Counted from the stretch's first letter, positions 8,375-16,783 are shown. The stretch: 64,000 bases of DNA from Corynebacterium massiliense DSM 45435 (GCF_028609805.1 NZ_CP063189.1:682001-746000); one strand, 5' to 3'. Notes: generated by a model not told the origin, from the sequence alone. Numbers and translations: made by a program.

Positions 8375-8603
8375 GCACTCCGCACCCCGGAAGCAGCGCC
8401 GCCGCGCCACCCGCACCTCTGACACCCCGGACTACGACCGCAGCGCCGATCGCGCGCCGTTCTACTCCGCGTTTGACGATGCGGGCACGCGTGTAGACCG
8501 CGGCGCCGACGCCGCGCGCGAGGTGCAGTTAGACGAAGACGCCCCGGAGGACGAGCCCCGGGGCGACGAATTTTGGGAAGAGCAGCGCCCGCCCCACTAC
8601 TAA
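8367..8603 (+). CDS. small acidic conserved protein coupled to mogA-like gene
   Basis: The 78-residue protein starts MGKHSAPRKQRRRATRTS and ends DEFWEEQRPPHY. It has a basic head and an acidic tail (QLDEDAPEDEPRGDEF), no hydrophobic segment and no recognised domain. Its ATG lies inside the last codons of the upstream gene (ATGGGTAA), an eight-base overlap typical of translational coupling. The frame switch and the third-position GC bias support it as a real gene. Function unknown; probably cytoplasmic and partly disordered. Confidence 0.65.
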   Translation: MGKHSAPRKQRRRATRTSDTPDYDRSADRAPFYSAFDDAGTRVDRGADAAREVQLDEDAPEDEPRGDEFWEEQRPPHY

Positions 8604-8628
8604 AGCGAGGGGTCGCTCGCGCGAATGC

Positions 8629-9138
8629 CTACTTGATGGATTCGCCGCCGTCCGTGTTGTTGGACTTCGCCTGCTTGTAGGCAGTAGCGGTGGTGGAGGT
8701 GGTATCCGCCGCGTCCTTGTCGTGGGCGGTCAGACCCTGCGCATCGTTCTGGGCGACGAGCAGGTCGCGGATCTCGATGAGGAGATCGTCGGTGCTCGGA
8801 GCCTCCTCTTCCGGATCGATGCCCTGGCGGCGCTTGGAGATCTCGTTGAGCTTGTTCATCGGCATGATGATGAGGAAGTAGACCACCGCGGCGATGATGA
8901 GGAAGTTGATGGCCGCGGAGATGATCGCGCCGAAGTCGATCATGGTCGCCGGGTTATCCGGGCGCAGGCGGAAGCCGAGGCCCTCGACCTCGGCGGAGCC
9001 GAACGAGCTGACCAGCGGCTGGATCAGGTGGTCGGTGACCGCCTTGACGATGGCGGTAAACGCCGAGCCGATAATGACCGCGGTGGCCAGCTCGATGACG
9101 TTGCCGCGCAGGATGAAGTCCTTAAAACCCTTGAGCAT
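8629..9138 (-). CDS. mscL: large-conductance mechanosensitive channel MscL
   Basis: The 169-residue protein contains the MscL start MLKGFKDFILRGNVIELATA and the pore helix with AVIIGSAFTAIV. It continues with the second helix IDFGAIISAAINFLIIAAVVYFL (split after about 20 residues) and a charged C-terminal bundle with a longer than usual Thr/Ala/Asp-rich tail. It opens on membrane stretch to release solutes during hypo-osmotic shock. The ATG at 9138 is chosen for the family start and a GAAAGG ribosome site. A GGGCT-GAAA-AGCCC micro-hairpin lies in the leader at 9168-9181. Confidence 0.95.
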   Translation of the reverse strand: MLKGFKDFILRGNVIELATAVIIGSAFTAIVKAVTDHLIQPLVSSFGSAEVEGLGFRLRPDNPATMIDFGAIISAAINFLIIAAVVYFLIIMPMNKLNEISKRRQGIDPEEEAPSTDDLLIEIRDLLVAQNDAQGLTAHDKDAADTTSTTATAYKQAKSNNTDGGESIK

Positions 9139-9258
9139 GGTGCAGGAAACCTTTCTGTCTGAAACCGGGGCTGAAAAGCCCAGATGGGTGCCTGGGGGAG
9201 GGGAGTGGTTAGGGAGGGTATCGCTCTCGACCCAGCCGGGTGGCGCCATCCCACGACG

Positions 9259-10065
9259 TCACCGAAGGTGGGTGCGCTCTCCTGTGATGGCCACGGTCAG
9301 TGGCAGGTTCAACGAGGCTGCGGCAACGTTGTGCGCTGCGCTTTCCGGCAGGGCGATGAGGATAGTAGACGGGGTGCCGCGCGTCTTTTCCCCCGCGGCA
9401 TCGGCTGCTGCGGTGGAGATGACTCGCGCATTGGCGGCCACGACTCTACCGGGCGGGTTATCGGCAGCGCCAGCCTTACCGTTACCCTCCATAGTTGCCG
9501 TGACAACATTTACTGTATCCCCATGGTGCAAGAAAGGCACAAGATCAGGGTCTGCCAGCTTCAATGGCACCATCGCGGACGTGCCTAACTCGTCGTCGCC
9601 GCCCACGAGCGACGCTGTGAGCTCCGCTCCTAAAAGCCGAGATTCGGTGACAATCTCCCCGGCATCGGCTGCGGCGACCACAACGCGCCCCTCCACGTTG
9701 CCGGTGTCGGTGCCAGCGTCTGAGTTTTGGTTCGCGCCAGCCCTCACTTCCGTGCCCGCCGTCGGGGTCATGGCAGCGGATGGGATGACCCCCTCGGGCA
9801 GCCGCGCGATCGTGACGTCTCCCGGACCGAGCACGTGCCCGGCGTTGACCGGCCGGGCGAAGACCAGCACGGCCGGGTTCTCTCGCATCGACATCGCCGC
9901 CATGAATAGCGCGCTGCACACCAGCAGGGCAGCAAGCAAGCGGCGGATGAGCAGCATCCGGCGATGTCCGGGCGTACGCAGGGTGGAGAAAAGCCCGCCG
10001 CGGTGTGAGCGGGCGGGGCGTTGCGGCCGGCTGGAGCGTTGCGGGGCCTTCTGAGAAAAGCGCAT
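9259..10065 (-). CDS. SAF-domain (CpaB/FlgA-like) membrane protein
   Basis: The 268-residue protein starts with 36 basic residues, then one transmembrane helix (about 37-59), then an extracytoplasmic SAF-type domain. That domain carries RPVNAGHVLGPGDVTIARLPEG, the typical opening of CpaB/RcpC pilus-assembly and flagellar P-ring chaperone families. No pilus genes are in the window, so a role in pilus assembly is not supported by context. A shorter start at 9957 (MLLIRRLL) is possible. The preferred start codon lies inside a perfect inverted repeat (10055-10087), which could limit translation. It lies between fthC-like and mscL on the same strand. Confidence 0.65.
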   Translation of the reverse strand: MRFSQKAPQRSSRPQRPARSHRGGLFSTLRTPGHRRMLLIRRLLAALLVCSALFMAAMSMRENPAVLVFARPVNAGHVLGPGDVTIARLPEGVIPSAAMTPTAGTEVRAGANQNSDAGTDTGNVEGRVVVAAADAGEIVTESRLLGAELTASLVGGDDELGTSAMVPLKLADPDLVPFLHHGDTVNVVTATMEGNGKAGAADNPPGRVVAANARVISTAAADAAGEKTRGTPSTILIALPESAAHNVAAASLNLPLTVAITGERTHLR

Positions 10066-10087
10066 ACCTGATTGGACTGCGCTTTTC
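10055..10087 (-). promoter_or_regulatory. hairpin overlapping the SAF-protein start codon
   Basis: GAAAAGCGCA (10055-10064) and TGCGCTTTTC (10078-10087) are perfect inverted arms around a 13-base loop. The presumed ATG at 10065-10063 lies at the loop-arm junction. It may act as attenuator, partial terminator for the upstream gene or start-site occluder; this is inference. Confidence 0.4.
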
Positions 10088-10116
10088 GCCGCCTGGTTCC
10101 CGAAACCGTGCGTGGT

Positions 10117-10752
10117 CTAGGCGTCTGTGGCGCGCACGTCGCGGCAGCCAGACGGGGTCAAGATCGCGTCGAGCACGGCATCGTGGGTGGCGGCCGGAAC
10201 GCGGTCATAGACCTCGTCGTCGAAGACGACGCCGATAAGCTGCGGCCCCGACAAGGCGGCGAGTGTTCGGTCGTAGTACCCGCCGCCTTGGCCCAGGCGC
10301 ACCCCGGCGGTGGAAAGGGCGAGCGCGGGAACGAAGGCGATGTCCAGCTGATGTAGCTTGTCGACGCCAACCGCCTGCCCGGCGGGTTCGCTGATCCCCA
10401 GTGGGCCGGGCTGCAACGACTCGGGCCCGGTGTATCGGGCCCAGGTAAGCTCCGTCCCGCGCGGGCCGGTGATGGGCAGCCACAGTTCTGCGGCGGCATC
10501 GGCAAGCACGGGCACGAAACCTTCGCCGCCTGGTTCCGCAGGCAACGGCATGTAGGCCGCCACCTTCGGCGGGCGGGAGTGGGCCGCGGAAAAAGCGCGC
10601 ACCACCGCGGCAGCACCGTCGCACACGCCCTGGTCTAACTTGGCCTTGTCGCTGGCTGGGCGTTGTTTCCGCGCCTTTCTCACCGCGCGCCGCAGCGCGG
10701 CTTTGTCCTGTGCAATATCCGTAGGGTGCGGATTATCGGTGGGGGAAGTCAT
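10117..10752 (-). CDS. 5-formyltetrahydrofolate cyclo-ligase
   Basis: The 211-residue protein converts 5-formyl-THF to 5,10-methenyl-THF with ATP. Family marks are the basic helix KAALRRAVRKARKQR, the PLPAEPG substrate region and the glycine-rich LGQGGGYYDRTLA segment near the C terminus, followed by V-x-x-D-E. I chose the ATG at 10752 because a TAGGAT hexamer sits exactly seven bases upstream, a leaderless start. Upstream in-frame sequence is not protein-like. It is divergent from galU with 67 bases between start codons. Confidence 0.93.
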   Translation of the reverse strand: MTSPTDNPHPTDIAQDKAALRRAVRKARKQRPASDKAKLDQGVCDGAAAVVRAFSAAHSRPPKVAAYMPLPAEPGGEGFVPVLADAAAELWLPITGPRGTELTWARYTGPESLQPGPLGISEPAGQAVGVDKLHQLDIAFVPALALSTAGVRLGQGGGYYDRTLAALSGPQLIGVVFDDEVYDRVPAATHDAVLDAILTPSGCRDVRATDA

Positions 10753-10819
10753 AACTGAAATCCTATCTGGGGTGTAGCGGTCCACGGCTAAGGAGACTGC
10801 AGGCTGTAGTGTCTTCTGC

Positions 10820-11752
10820 ATGGCTAATTCACTCGACAACGCCGCGACGTGTCTGAAGACTGTCGTGGTTCCCGCGGCTGGTTTGGGAACGCGTTTCCTT
10901 CCGGCTACGAAGACGGTGCCGAAGGAGCTGCTGCCGGTCGTGGATACGCCGGGCATTGAGCTCATCGCGGAGGAAGCCGCCCACGCGGGGGCTTCCCGCT
11001 TGGCGGTGATTACCGCGCCGAACAAGCAGGAGCTGATGAAGCACTTCGAGTCCTTCCCGGAACTCGTGGAAACCCTGCAGCGCCGCGGGAAGGACGCGCA
11101 GGTAGACAAGGTCAAAAAGGCCGCCGACCTCATCCACCCCATCGCGGTGGAGCAGGAAAAGCCGCTGGGATTGGGTCACGCCGTCGGGCTGGCGGAGGAC
11201 GTCCTGGATGACGACGAGGACGTCTTTGCCGTCATGCTGCCCGATGACCTCGTCATTCCCGCCGACGTCATGGGCCAGATGTGTAAGGTCCGCGAAGAAC
11301 ACGGCGGCTCGGTCCTGTGCGCCTTCGAGGTCTCCCGCGAGGAGACCTTCAATTACGGCGTCTTCGACGTGGAAGACACCGACGATGACGACGTGAAGAA
11401 GGTCGTCGGCATGGTGGAGAAACCGGACCCGGCCGACGCGCCGTCCACCCTCGTGGCCACCGGCCGCTACCTGCTCGACCGCAAGATTTTTGATGCCCTG
11501 CAACGCATTGAGCCGGGCAAGGGCGGGGAGCTGCAGCTGACCGATGCCGTTGAGCTGCTCATCCAGGAAGGCCACCCGGTGCACGTGGTGGTCCACCGCG
11601 GCAAGCGTCACGATCTGGGCAACCCGGCGGGCTACATTCCGGCGAATGTCGACTTCGGCCTGCGCCACGAAAAGTACGGCCCGGCGCTGTACAAGGCAAT
11701 CAAGCGCATCATGGCCGACTTCGAAGAAGAGTTTCACCCGTCCGACGACTAA
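10820..11752 (+). CDS. galU: UTP-glucose-1-phosphate uridylyltransferase
   Basis: The 310-residue enzyme makes UDP-glucose for trehalose, glycolipid and wall sugar synthesis. The nucleotide-binding motif VVVPAAGLGTRFLPATKTVPKE is intact (about residues 15-36), with the VEKP and LTDA family motifs further on. The product could supply the sqdB gene product in this window, which uses UDP-glucose. A TAGTGT hexamer at 10807-10812 lies seven bases before the ATG, indicating leaderless transcription. The moeA-like gene follows after 72 bases. Confidence 0.96.
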   Translation: MANSLDNAATCLKTVVVPAAGLGTRFLPATKTVPKELLPVVDTPGIELIAEEAAHAGASRLAVITAPNKQELMKHFESFPELVETLQRRGKDAQVDKVKKAADLIHPIAVEQEKPLGLGHAVGLAEDVLDDDEDVFAVMLPDDLVIPADVMGQMCKVREEHGGSVLCAFEVSREETFNYGVFDVEDTDDDDVKKVVGMVEKPDPADAPSTLVATGRYLLDRKIFDALQRIEPGKGGELQLTDAVELLIQEGHPVHVVVHRGKRHDLGNPAGYIPANVDFGLRHEKYGPALYKAIKRIMADFEEEFHPSDD

Positions 11753-11824
11753 ACTGCTGCCACAGTACTGTTTACGGGCGCGGCCGAAGCGCCCGCACAC
11801 ACCTGGGGCAAGAAAGGCGGCGCC

Positions 11825-13150
11825 ATGCGACCAGTAGAAGAGCAACTCAAGCTCGTTACTGACGCTGCGGTGACACCGGAGCCGGTGCGCATCGCCATCG
11901 CCAATGCGTTGGGCCTGATGTGCGCTGAGGAGGTACAAGCCAACCAGCCGCTTCCCGGGTTCCCGCAGGCCGCCATCGACGGGTATGCGGTCCGCGCGGT
12001 AGACGTCGGCGGCGAGCGGGCTCTCAGCACCCGCCGGGCCGTGCCGAGCCGCCCAGCGCCGGAGGGCGCGGCCGACGATGCGGGGGATAACGCGGCACCG
12101 GCCCCGGAGCCCGTGCGCGAGCGTTCCCTGCCCGTGGTGGGTGAGGTGCCCGCCGGTTCCCGCCAGCCGTTGCGCCTGCAGCCCAAGCATGCGGTGCGCG
12201 TCTACACCGGCGCGCCGCTGCCGACGCTTGCCGATGCCGTCCTGCCCCTCGAGTGGTCCGACCGCGGCCGCAAGCGAGTCACGGCCCACCGCCCAGTCCG
12301 CTCCGGCGACTTCGTGCGCCGCGTGGGCGACGATATCCAGCCCGGTGATGTGGCCGTGATCTCGGGGTCGATTCTGGGGCCGGCCCAGATCGGTCTGCTG
12401 GCGGCGGTGGGCCGCTCCAAGGTGCTGGTCTACCCGCGCCCGCGCGTGACGATCATGTCCTACGGCCGCGAGCTGGTCGATATTGACCGCGAGCCGGGCC
12501 TGGGCCAGATCTTCGATATCAACTCCTACGCCTTGGCCGCCGCCGCGAAGGAGGCCGGGGCGGACGTGCACCGCGTGGGCATCGCCGAGGGCGAGCCGCG
12601 CCGCCTGCGCGAGATAGTGGAAACGCACCTGAGTCGCAGCGAGGTGCTCGTGGTCACCGGCGCGGTCGGCGGTTCGGGCGCGGCGGTCATGCAGGAGGTG
12701 CTGCGTGAGCTGGGTGAGGTGGATACCTCCCGCGTGGCCATGCACCCCGGCTCCGTACAGGGCTTCGGCCTGCTCGGTGAGGAGCGCACCCCGACGTTCC
12801 TGTTGCCGTCGAACGCGGTGTCCTCGCTCGTCGCCTTCGAGATTTTCGTCCGCCCGCTCATCCGCCTCTCGCTGGGCAAGCGCAACGCCAACCGCCGCGT
12901 GGTGCGTGCCCGCGCGCTCAACCACCTGCAGTCCCGGCCGGGGCGCCGTGGCTACATCCGCGCCCGCCTTATGCGTGATGCGGAGACGGCCGACTACCTC
13001 GTGGAGGGCCTCGGCGGCGCCGCGGGCGGGCCGGCTCACCTGCTGGCCGGTTTGTCCGAGGCGAACGCTATGGTGCGCATCCCGGAGGATGTCACCGAGG
13101 TGCGCCCGGGCGACGTGGTGGACGTTTTGTTTATCACCCAGCGCTCCTAG
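11825..13150 (+). CDS. glp: MoeA/gephyrin-like protein, probable Glp of the divisome
   Basis: The 441-residue protein has MoeA domain order: MoeA_N (about 1-185) with an Ala/Pro-rich insertion at 66-100, MoCF fold (about 205-345) and C-terminal beta domain. Some MoeA positions are kept (IDGYA at 51-55, YTGAPLP at 127-133). Others are not: the GGxSxGxxD region reads TGAVGGSGAAVMQ (278-290), without the Asp, and the LPGNPVS turn reads LPSNAVSS (327-334). In C. glutamicum the MoeA-like Glp encoded next to rimJ and glpR binds FtsZ and a membrane receptor GlpR. The same neighbours here make that identity more likely than molybdenum insertion. It has a GAAAGG ribosome site before the ATG. Confidence 0.75.
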   Translation: MRPVEEQLKLVTDAAVTPEPVRIAIANALGLMCAEEVQANQPLPGFPQAAIDGYAVRAVDVGGERALSTRRAVPSRPAPEGAADDAGDNAAPAPEPVRERSLPVVGEVPAGSRQPLRLQPKHAVRVYTGAPLPTLADAVLPLEWSDRGRKRVTAHRPVRSGDFVRRVGDDIQPGDVAVISGSILGPAQIGLLAAVGRSKVLVYPRPRVTIMSYGRELVDIDREPGLGQIFDINSYALAAAAKEAGADVHRVGIAEGEPRRLREIVETHLSRSEVLVVTGAVGGSGAAVMQEVLRELGEVDTSRVAMHPGSVQGFGLLGEERTPTFLLPSNAVSSLVAFEIFVRPLIRLSLGKRNANRRVVRARALNHLQSRPGRRGYIRARLMRDAETADYLVEGLGGAAGGPAHLLAGLSEANAMVRIPEDVTEVRPGDVVDVLFITQRS

Positions 13151-13167
13151 GCAGCGCGCGGTAGCTG

Positions 13168-13821
13168 ATGTCTTCGCTTCATCCCGGGTGGCCGGAGGCC
13201 ACCCCGACGGTGCTTATGCCCGCCGCTGGGCCCTTTGCGGAGGATTTCCACCTGCGCCTGCGGCCGGTGCACCGCGGCGACGGCCGGCAGTGGCGGGAGA
13301 TGCGCCTTCTGGACGAGCCCTACCTGCGCCCAGTCGAGCCGACGGTCCCGGTCCGGTGGGGCGAAGCCCACTCGCGGCGCGCCTGGTGGAACCACCTCTT
13401 CGAGCTGCGTGCTGCGGCCAAGCAGGGGAGCGTGGTGCCTTTTTCCATTGAGGTCAACGGCACCTTTGCCGGGCAGGTCACGCTGGGCAACATCCAACAC
13501 GGCGCGATCAGTGAGTGCTGGATCGGTTACTGGGTCCATTCCGCGTTGACCGGCGCGGGCATCGCCACGGTTGCTTGCGGTCTGGGGACTGATCACGCCA
13601 TACATCGCGTGGGGCTGCACCGCGTGACCGCGACGTTCATGCCGGGCAACCCGGCTTCCGGCAAGGTGCTGGCGAACAACGGTTTCCGGCAGGAGGGCTA
13701 CCTGAAGCGCAACCTGCATATCGATGGCCGCTGGCAGGATCACGTCTTCGTGGCGCTGGACCGCGAGGACTTTTCCGAGCCGTGCGTGGTGCGCCTGCGT
13801 GACGCGGGGCGAGTTCTTTAA
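13168..13821 (+). CDS. rimJ: RimJ-like GNAT N-acetyltransferase
   Basis: The 217-residue protein is a RimJ/RimL-type acetyltransferase that would acetylate the N terminus of a ribosomal or other protein. The acetyl-CoA site region (GYWVHSALTGAGIATVACGLG) and the C-terminal NPASGKVLANNGFRQEGYLKR segment are typical; both are quoted here in parts. It starts 17 bases after the glp stop and is probably cotranscribed with glp. It separates glp from the glpR-like gene as in C. glutamicum. Confidence 0.85.
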   Translation: MSSLHPGWPEATPTVLMPAAGPFAEDFHLRLRPVHRGDGRQWREMRLLDEPYLRPVEPTVPVRWGEAHSRRAWWNHLFELRAAAKQGSVVPFSIEVNGTFAGQVTLGNIQHGAISECWIGYWVHSALTGAGIATVACGLGTDHAIHRVGLHRVTATFMPGNPASGKVLANNGFRQEGYLKRNLHIDGRWQDHVFVALDREDFSEPCVVRLRDAGRVL

Positions 13822-13950
13822 CCTCATCTTTCACACCTGTCACAGTCTGGTGTGTTGTGCGGCGTGGCGGGGCTGTGCGACGGACAGTCTGCCATAGCCT
13901 TAGCTCCGTACTGTCGACGATGTACGGGATGTACGGGAAGGTGGCTAGAC

Positions 13951-15416
13951 GTGCCCTCTGGCCTGATTATTGTTCTGATGCTGGTGCTCTGGCTGGTTGT
14001 GCTGGCACCGTGGCTTCTGCGCAGCCAGCGCCCGATGAGCCACACCGGTGAAGGCTTCGACGAGACCCGCGTCTTGTTCGAGGGCGACTCCGGCCGGGTA
14101 CAATCGCGCCGTCCCCGCATGACGGAGGCGCAGATGCGCCGCGTGCAGCACGCCTCCGCCCAGCCGGTGGACGCAGAGGACGAGTACGAGGTCGTCACCG
14201 CCGACGTCGATGACGAGGACATCCTGTCCCGACGCGCGCCCACTCCCGCGCCGCCTCCTCCGAAACAGAGGCTGCAGAGGGCCAGGCTGCCGAGGCTGCG
14301 TCGAGCACTGATTCCGACACCGCCTCCGGCAACGCCGTGAAGTTCGACCGGGGCGAGAAGACCGACGCCGATGTCGACGTCGACGTCGACGCCGATTCCG
14401 AGGCCGATACCGTCGACGGCGAGCTCGTCGAAGAGCTGGCTGCGGCACCGGAGGGGGCCGGCGTGGCACGCCGTCTGGCCCACCCGGAGGAAGACGCGGC
14501 AGACGCAGAAGCCGATTCCGCCGCCGACGGTGAGACCTACGAGCTGGACGAGTCCTACACCTCTCCGGTCGACCTGATGTACCCCGGCGCCGTCGACGCG
14601 GAGGCTAACGCACCGGTTGCGGGCACGGATGCGGACGTGGAAGCCGACACCGCTGACGCGACCGCCGCCCGCGGCCGTGTTCGGGCCGCTGAATCCACCG
14701 ACCGCGACGTCGTCTACGTGGATGAGCCCGCGCCGGAATTCGCCGACGAACAAGTCGGGGAGACGGACCTGTACGAGCCGGCCGAGTCCTCGGTTCTCGT
14801 CGACGGGCCGCTGCTTGAGAAGTCCACCTCGTCTTCCCAGTCCGCCCCGTCTGCGCGCAACGCCGTGAAGGCGGAGCGCGGCGGCAAGGAAGCTGAGCTC
14901 ACGGAGGAGGAGCTGGAGTTCGCCATGCGCCGCCGCGGCCGCGGTGGCTGGGATCCGGAGGCCGACAAGCGCGCCTCTGCCGATCGCTACCAGCGCCGCC
15001 GGCGCACCCTGCTGGGGCTCACGCTCGCGGCGGTCATCACCGTGGTCGTCGGCGCCATCCTTGGCGGCGGCTGGTGGATCCTGCCGGCAGTGGCCATTGC
15101 CGCCCTGGCGGTCTACCTGTTCGCCCTGCGCGCCCAGGTTCGCGCGGAAAACGATCTGCGGGCCCGCCGCATCCGCCAGCTGCGCCGCGCGCGCTTGGGC
15201 GTGCGCAATGCGCACGACGAGGAGCTGGCCATCCCGCGCCAGCTGCGTCGCCCCGGCGCCGTGGTCGTTGAGGCGGATGACGAAAGCCCCGACTTTGACT
15301 ACCTGCCCGTCTACACCCACAACTTCGACGGCGATTTCGACGGCCAGGGTTCCCGCCCCCGCGGCCGGGGCCGCGTTGCGCAGCGTGACGATTTGGCTGC
15401 CCGCCGCGTGGGCTAA
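13951..15416 (+). pseudogene. glpR: GlpR/SepX-like membrane receptor, interrupted by a frameshift
   Basis: GTG at 13951, preceded by GGGAAGG, opens a frame with an N-terminal transmembrane helix (GLIIVLMLVLWLVVLAPWLL) and then GFDETRVLFEG and an acidic region. This frame runs to TGA at 14338. The -1 frame is open from after 14211 to 15416 and reads acidic coding sequence (AASSETEAAEGQAAEAASS) before the GTG at 14337. It ends with two transmembrane helices (about 15001-15130) and an RRARLGVRNAHDEE tail. Together they give one protein of about 488 residues whose frames swap between 14211 and 14338, most likely near 14225-14262. In the first frame this stretch uses AGG repeatedly and looks non-coding. 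Either the gene is broken or one base was lost in sequencing or assembly. Confidence 0.75.
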
Positions 15417-15423
15417 TACTCGG

Positions 15424-15441
15424 AGCGCCAGCGCTGGCGCT
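15424..15441 (+). terminator. 18-base perfect palindrome after glpR
   Basis: AGCGCCAGCGCTGGCGCT is fully self-complementary and followed by TTCTT, seven bases after the glpR stop. It is a probable transcription terminator. Confidence 0.55.
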
Positions 15442-15461
15442 TCTTAGCCCGCGCAACTAGT

Positions 15462-15510
15462 TGACCCACAGAGACGGATTTAGGGCACCAATTCCGCTCT
15501 CTGTGGGTCA
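15462..15510. terminator. bidirectional terminator between glpR and tag
   Basis: A perfect 13-base inverted repeat (TGACCCACAGAGA at 15462-15474 with its complement at 15498-15510) surrounds a 23-base loop. A TTTG run follows. It lies between convergent genes. Confidence 0.75.
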
Positions 15511-15544
15511 TTTGTGTGCGCTAGATTCCTCGCGCCGAAACCTT

Positions 15545-16159
15545 CTAGTCAGCCCACACCCCGGAGCTGCCGCGGCGGTGGGAGCCCACCAGGTGGGTGT
15601 CCACCATTCCGATCGCTTCCATCAGCGCGAAACACACCGTTGGCCCGACGAAGCTAAAGCCCTTCTTCTTCAGCGCCTTTGCCAGGGCGGTGGACTCGGG
15701 TGAGGTGGAGGGGACATCGGCAAGCGAATGCGGCTGGGGCGTCTTTTCCGGCTTAAACGACCAGATGAAATCCACCAGTCCGCCCTCCGCGCGCAGCTGG
15801 ACGGTGGCGCGGGCATTCTTTATCGCTGCCTCAATCTTGCGGCGGTTGCGGATGATGTTCGGGTTGACCAGCAGCTGCTCCACCTCCGCGGTAGTAAACT
15901 GCGCGACCCGTTCGGGGTCGAACCTGGCGAACGCATCGCGGAAGGCCTCGCGCCGCCGCAGGATGAGCTCCCAGCTCAACCCGGCCTGGAAGCCTTCGAG
16001 GCACAGGCGCTCATACAGCCCCTGCTCGGTCCGGACCGGCATGCCCCACTCGTGGTCGTAGTACTCGCGCAGCAACTCGCTGCTGGCCGCCCACGGCGGG
16101 CGTTTGAGCCCATCGTCACCGGTTACCAAATCATCGCTTGCCGAGAGTATATCCGCCAT
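15545..16159 (-). CDS. tag: DNA-3-methyladenine glycosylase I
   Basis: The 204-residue protein excises 3-methyladenine from DNA. CLEGFQAGLSWELIL holds the catalytic Glu and the base-stacking Trp of the family, and WSF and KALKKKGFSFVGPT are also conserved. The zinc-snap residues of E. coli Tag look replaced. The usual RC-x-W start reads RPPWA, YHD-x-EWG reads YYDHEWG, and NDH-x-x-x-C reads DTHLVGS. The enzyme probably folds without zinc. It forms a repair pair with ogt on the same strand, 54 bases downstream of it. AAGAAAGGACT precedes the ATG. Confidence 0.88.
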   Translation of the reverse strand: MADILSASDDLVTGDDGLKRPPWAASSELLREYYDHEWGMPVRTEQGLYERLCLEGFQAGLSWELILRRREAFRDAFARFDPERVAQFTTAEVEQLLVNPNIIRNRRKIEAAIKNARATVQLRAEGGLVDFIWSFKPEKTPQPHSLADVPSTSPESTALAKALKKKGFSFVGPTVCFALMEAIGMVDTHLVGSHRRGSSGVWAD

Positions 16160-16213
16160 TGTTTCAAGTCCTTTCTTGTGGTGGTGCGGCGGGAAGCTAT
16201 CGGTCCCGCCGTC

Positions 16214-16783
16214 TCAATTGGACTGGGGATGCGTCTTGTCGGTTCCGTTAGAAGGCGTGTGGGAGCGCTCGTGGGCGATAAGCCAGCGCTTCATGTCGGC
16301 GCCGCCGCCGTAATTGCCCACGCGGCGGACTGCTTGTTCGGGATTTCCCGCCGGCACCACGCGGTGGCACGGGACGATGACCGGCACCGGGTTGGTCGCG
16401 CACGCGGTCCCGGCGGCGCGGGCGGCCTGCGGAGAGCCGCTTGCCGCGGCAAGCTCACCGTAGGTCCACACCGCGCCGTATGGGATCTCTGAAAGCGCTG
16501 CCTGGGCCCGGGTTCGGAAGGAGGCGGGGTCTGCCGGCTCCCCGGCGACGGGGACGGTGAAAGTGCGGCGGGTGCCGCCGAAGTATTCGTCCAACTCCCG
16601 CAGCGCGGTGCGCAGCACTTCAGGCGGGTGCGGGGAATCGTCGCCTGCGGTGTCGCCGAAATCGACGCGCACCACGGCGGTGGCCGAGCACCAGACGGTG
16701 AGCATGCCCACGGGCGCGGGGGCGTGGAACGCGGCGTGGGCTAGGGCACCAGGGCAGGAGTCGGAATCGTTCGTGTCGGCCAT
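16214..16783 (-). CDS. ogt: methylated-DNA--protein-cysteine methyltransferase
   Basis: The 189-residue protein repairs O6-alkylguanine by transferring the alkyl group to its own cysteine. The active-site motif VIVPCHRVVPAG is intact, with PYGAVWTYGELA (helix-turn-helix entry) about 40 residues before it. I chose the ATG at 16783 because a TAGACT hexamer lies seven bases upstream on the minus strand. That hexamer is the reverse side of the doxX -10 element. It is the first gene of the ogt-tag repair operon. Confidence 0.93.
   Translation of the reverse strand: MADTNDSDSCPGALAHAAFHAPAPVGMLTVWCSATAVVRVDFGDTAGDDSPHPPEVLRTALRELDEYFGGTRRTFTVPVAGEPADPASFRTRAQAALSEIPYGAVWTYGELAAASGSPQAARAAGTACATNPVPVIVPCHRVVPAGNPEQAVRRVGNYGGGADMKRWLIAHERSHTPSNGTDKTHPQSN

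Noticed and set aside
10829..13039. 736-codon open frame on the minus strand opposite galU and glp
   Set aside because: It mirrors third-position GC bias of the two real plus-strand genes and its translation is His/Arg/Ala/Gly filler with no domain. The same holds for long antisense frames at 6220-7926, 13824-15320, 20819-22462, 22395-24275 and 46199-47533.
14211..14340. Programmed -1 frameshifting in glpR
   Set aside because: No X-XXY-YYZ slippery heptamer was found in the overlap and no pseudoknot is evident, so a mutation or sequence error is simpler.
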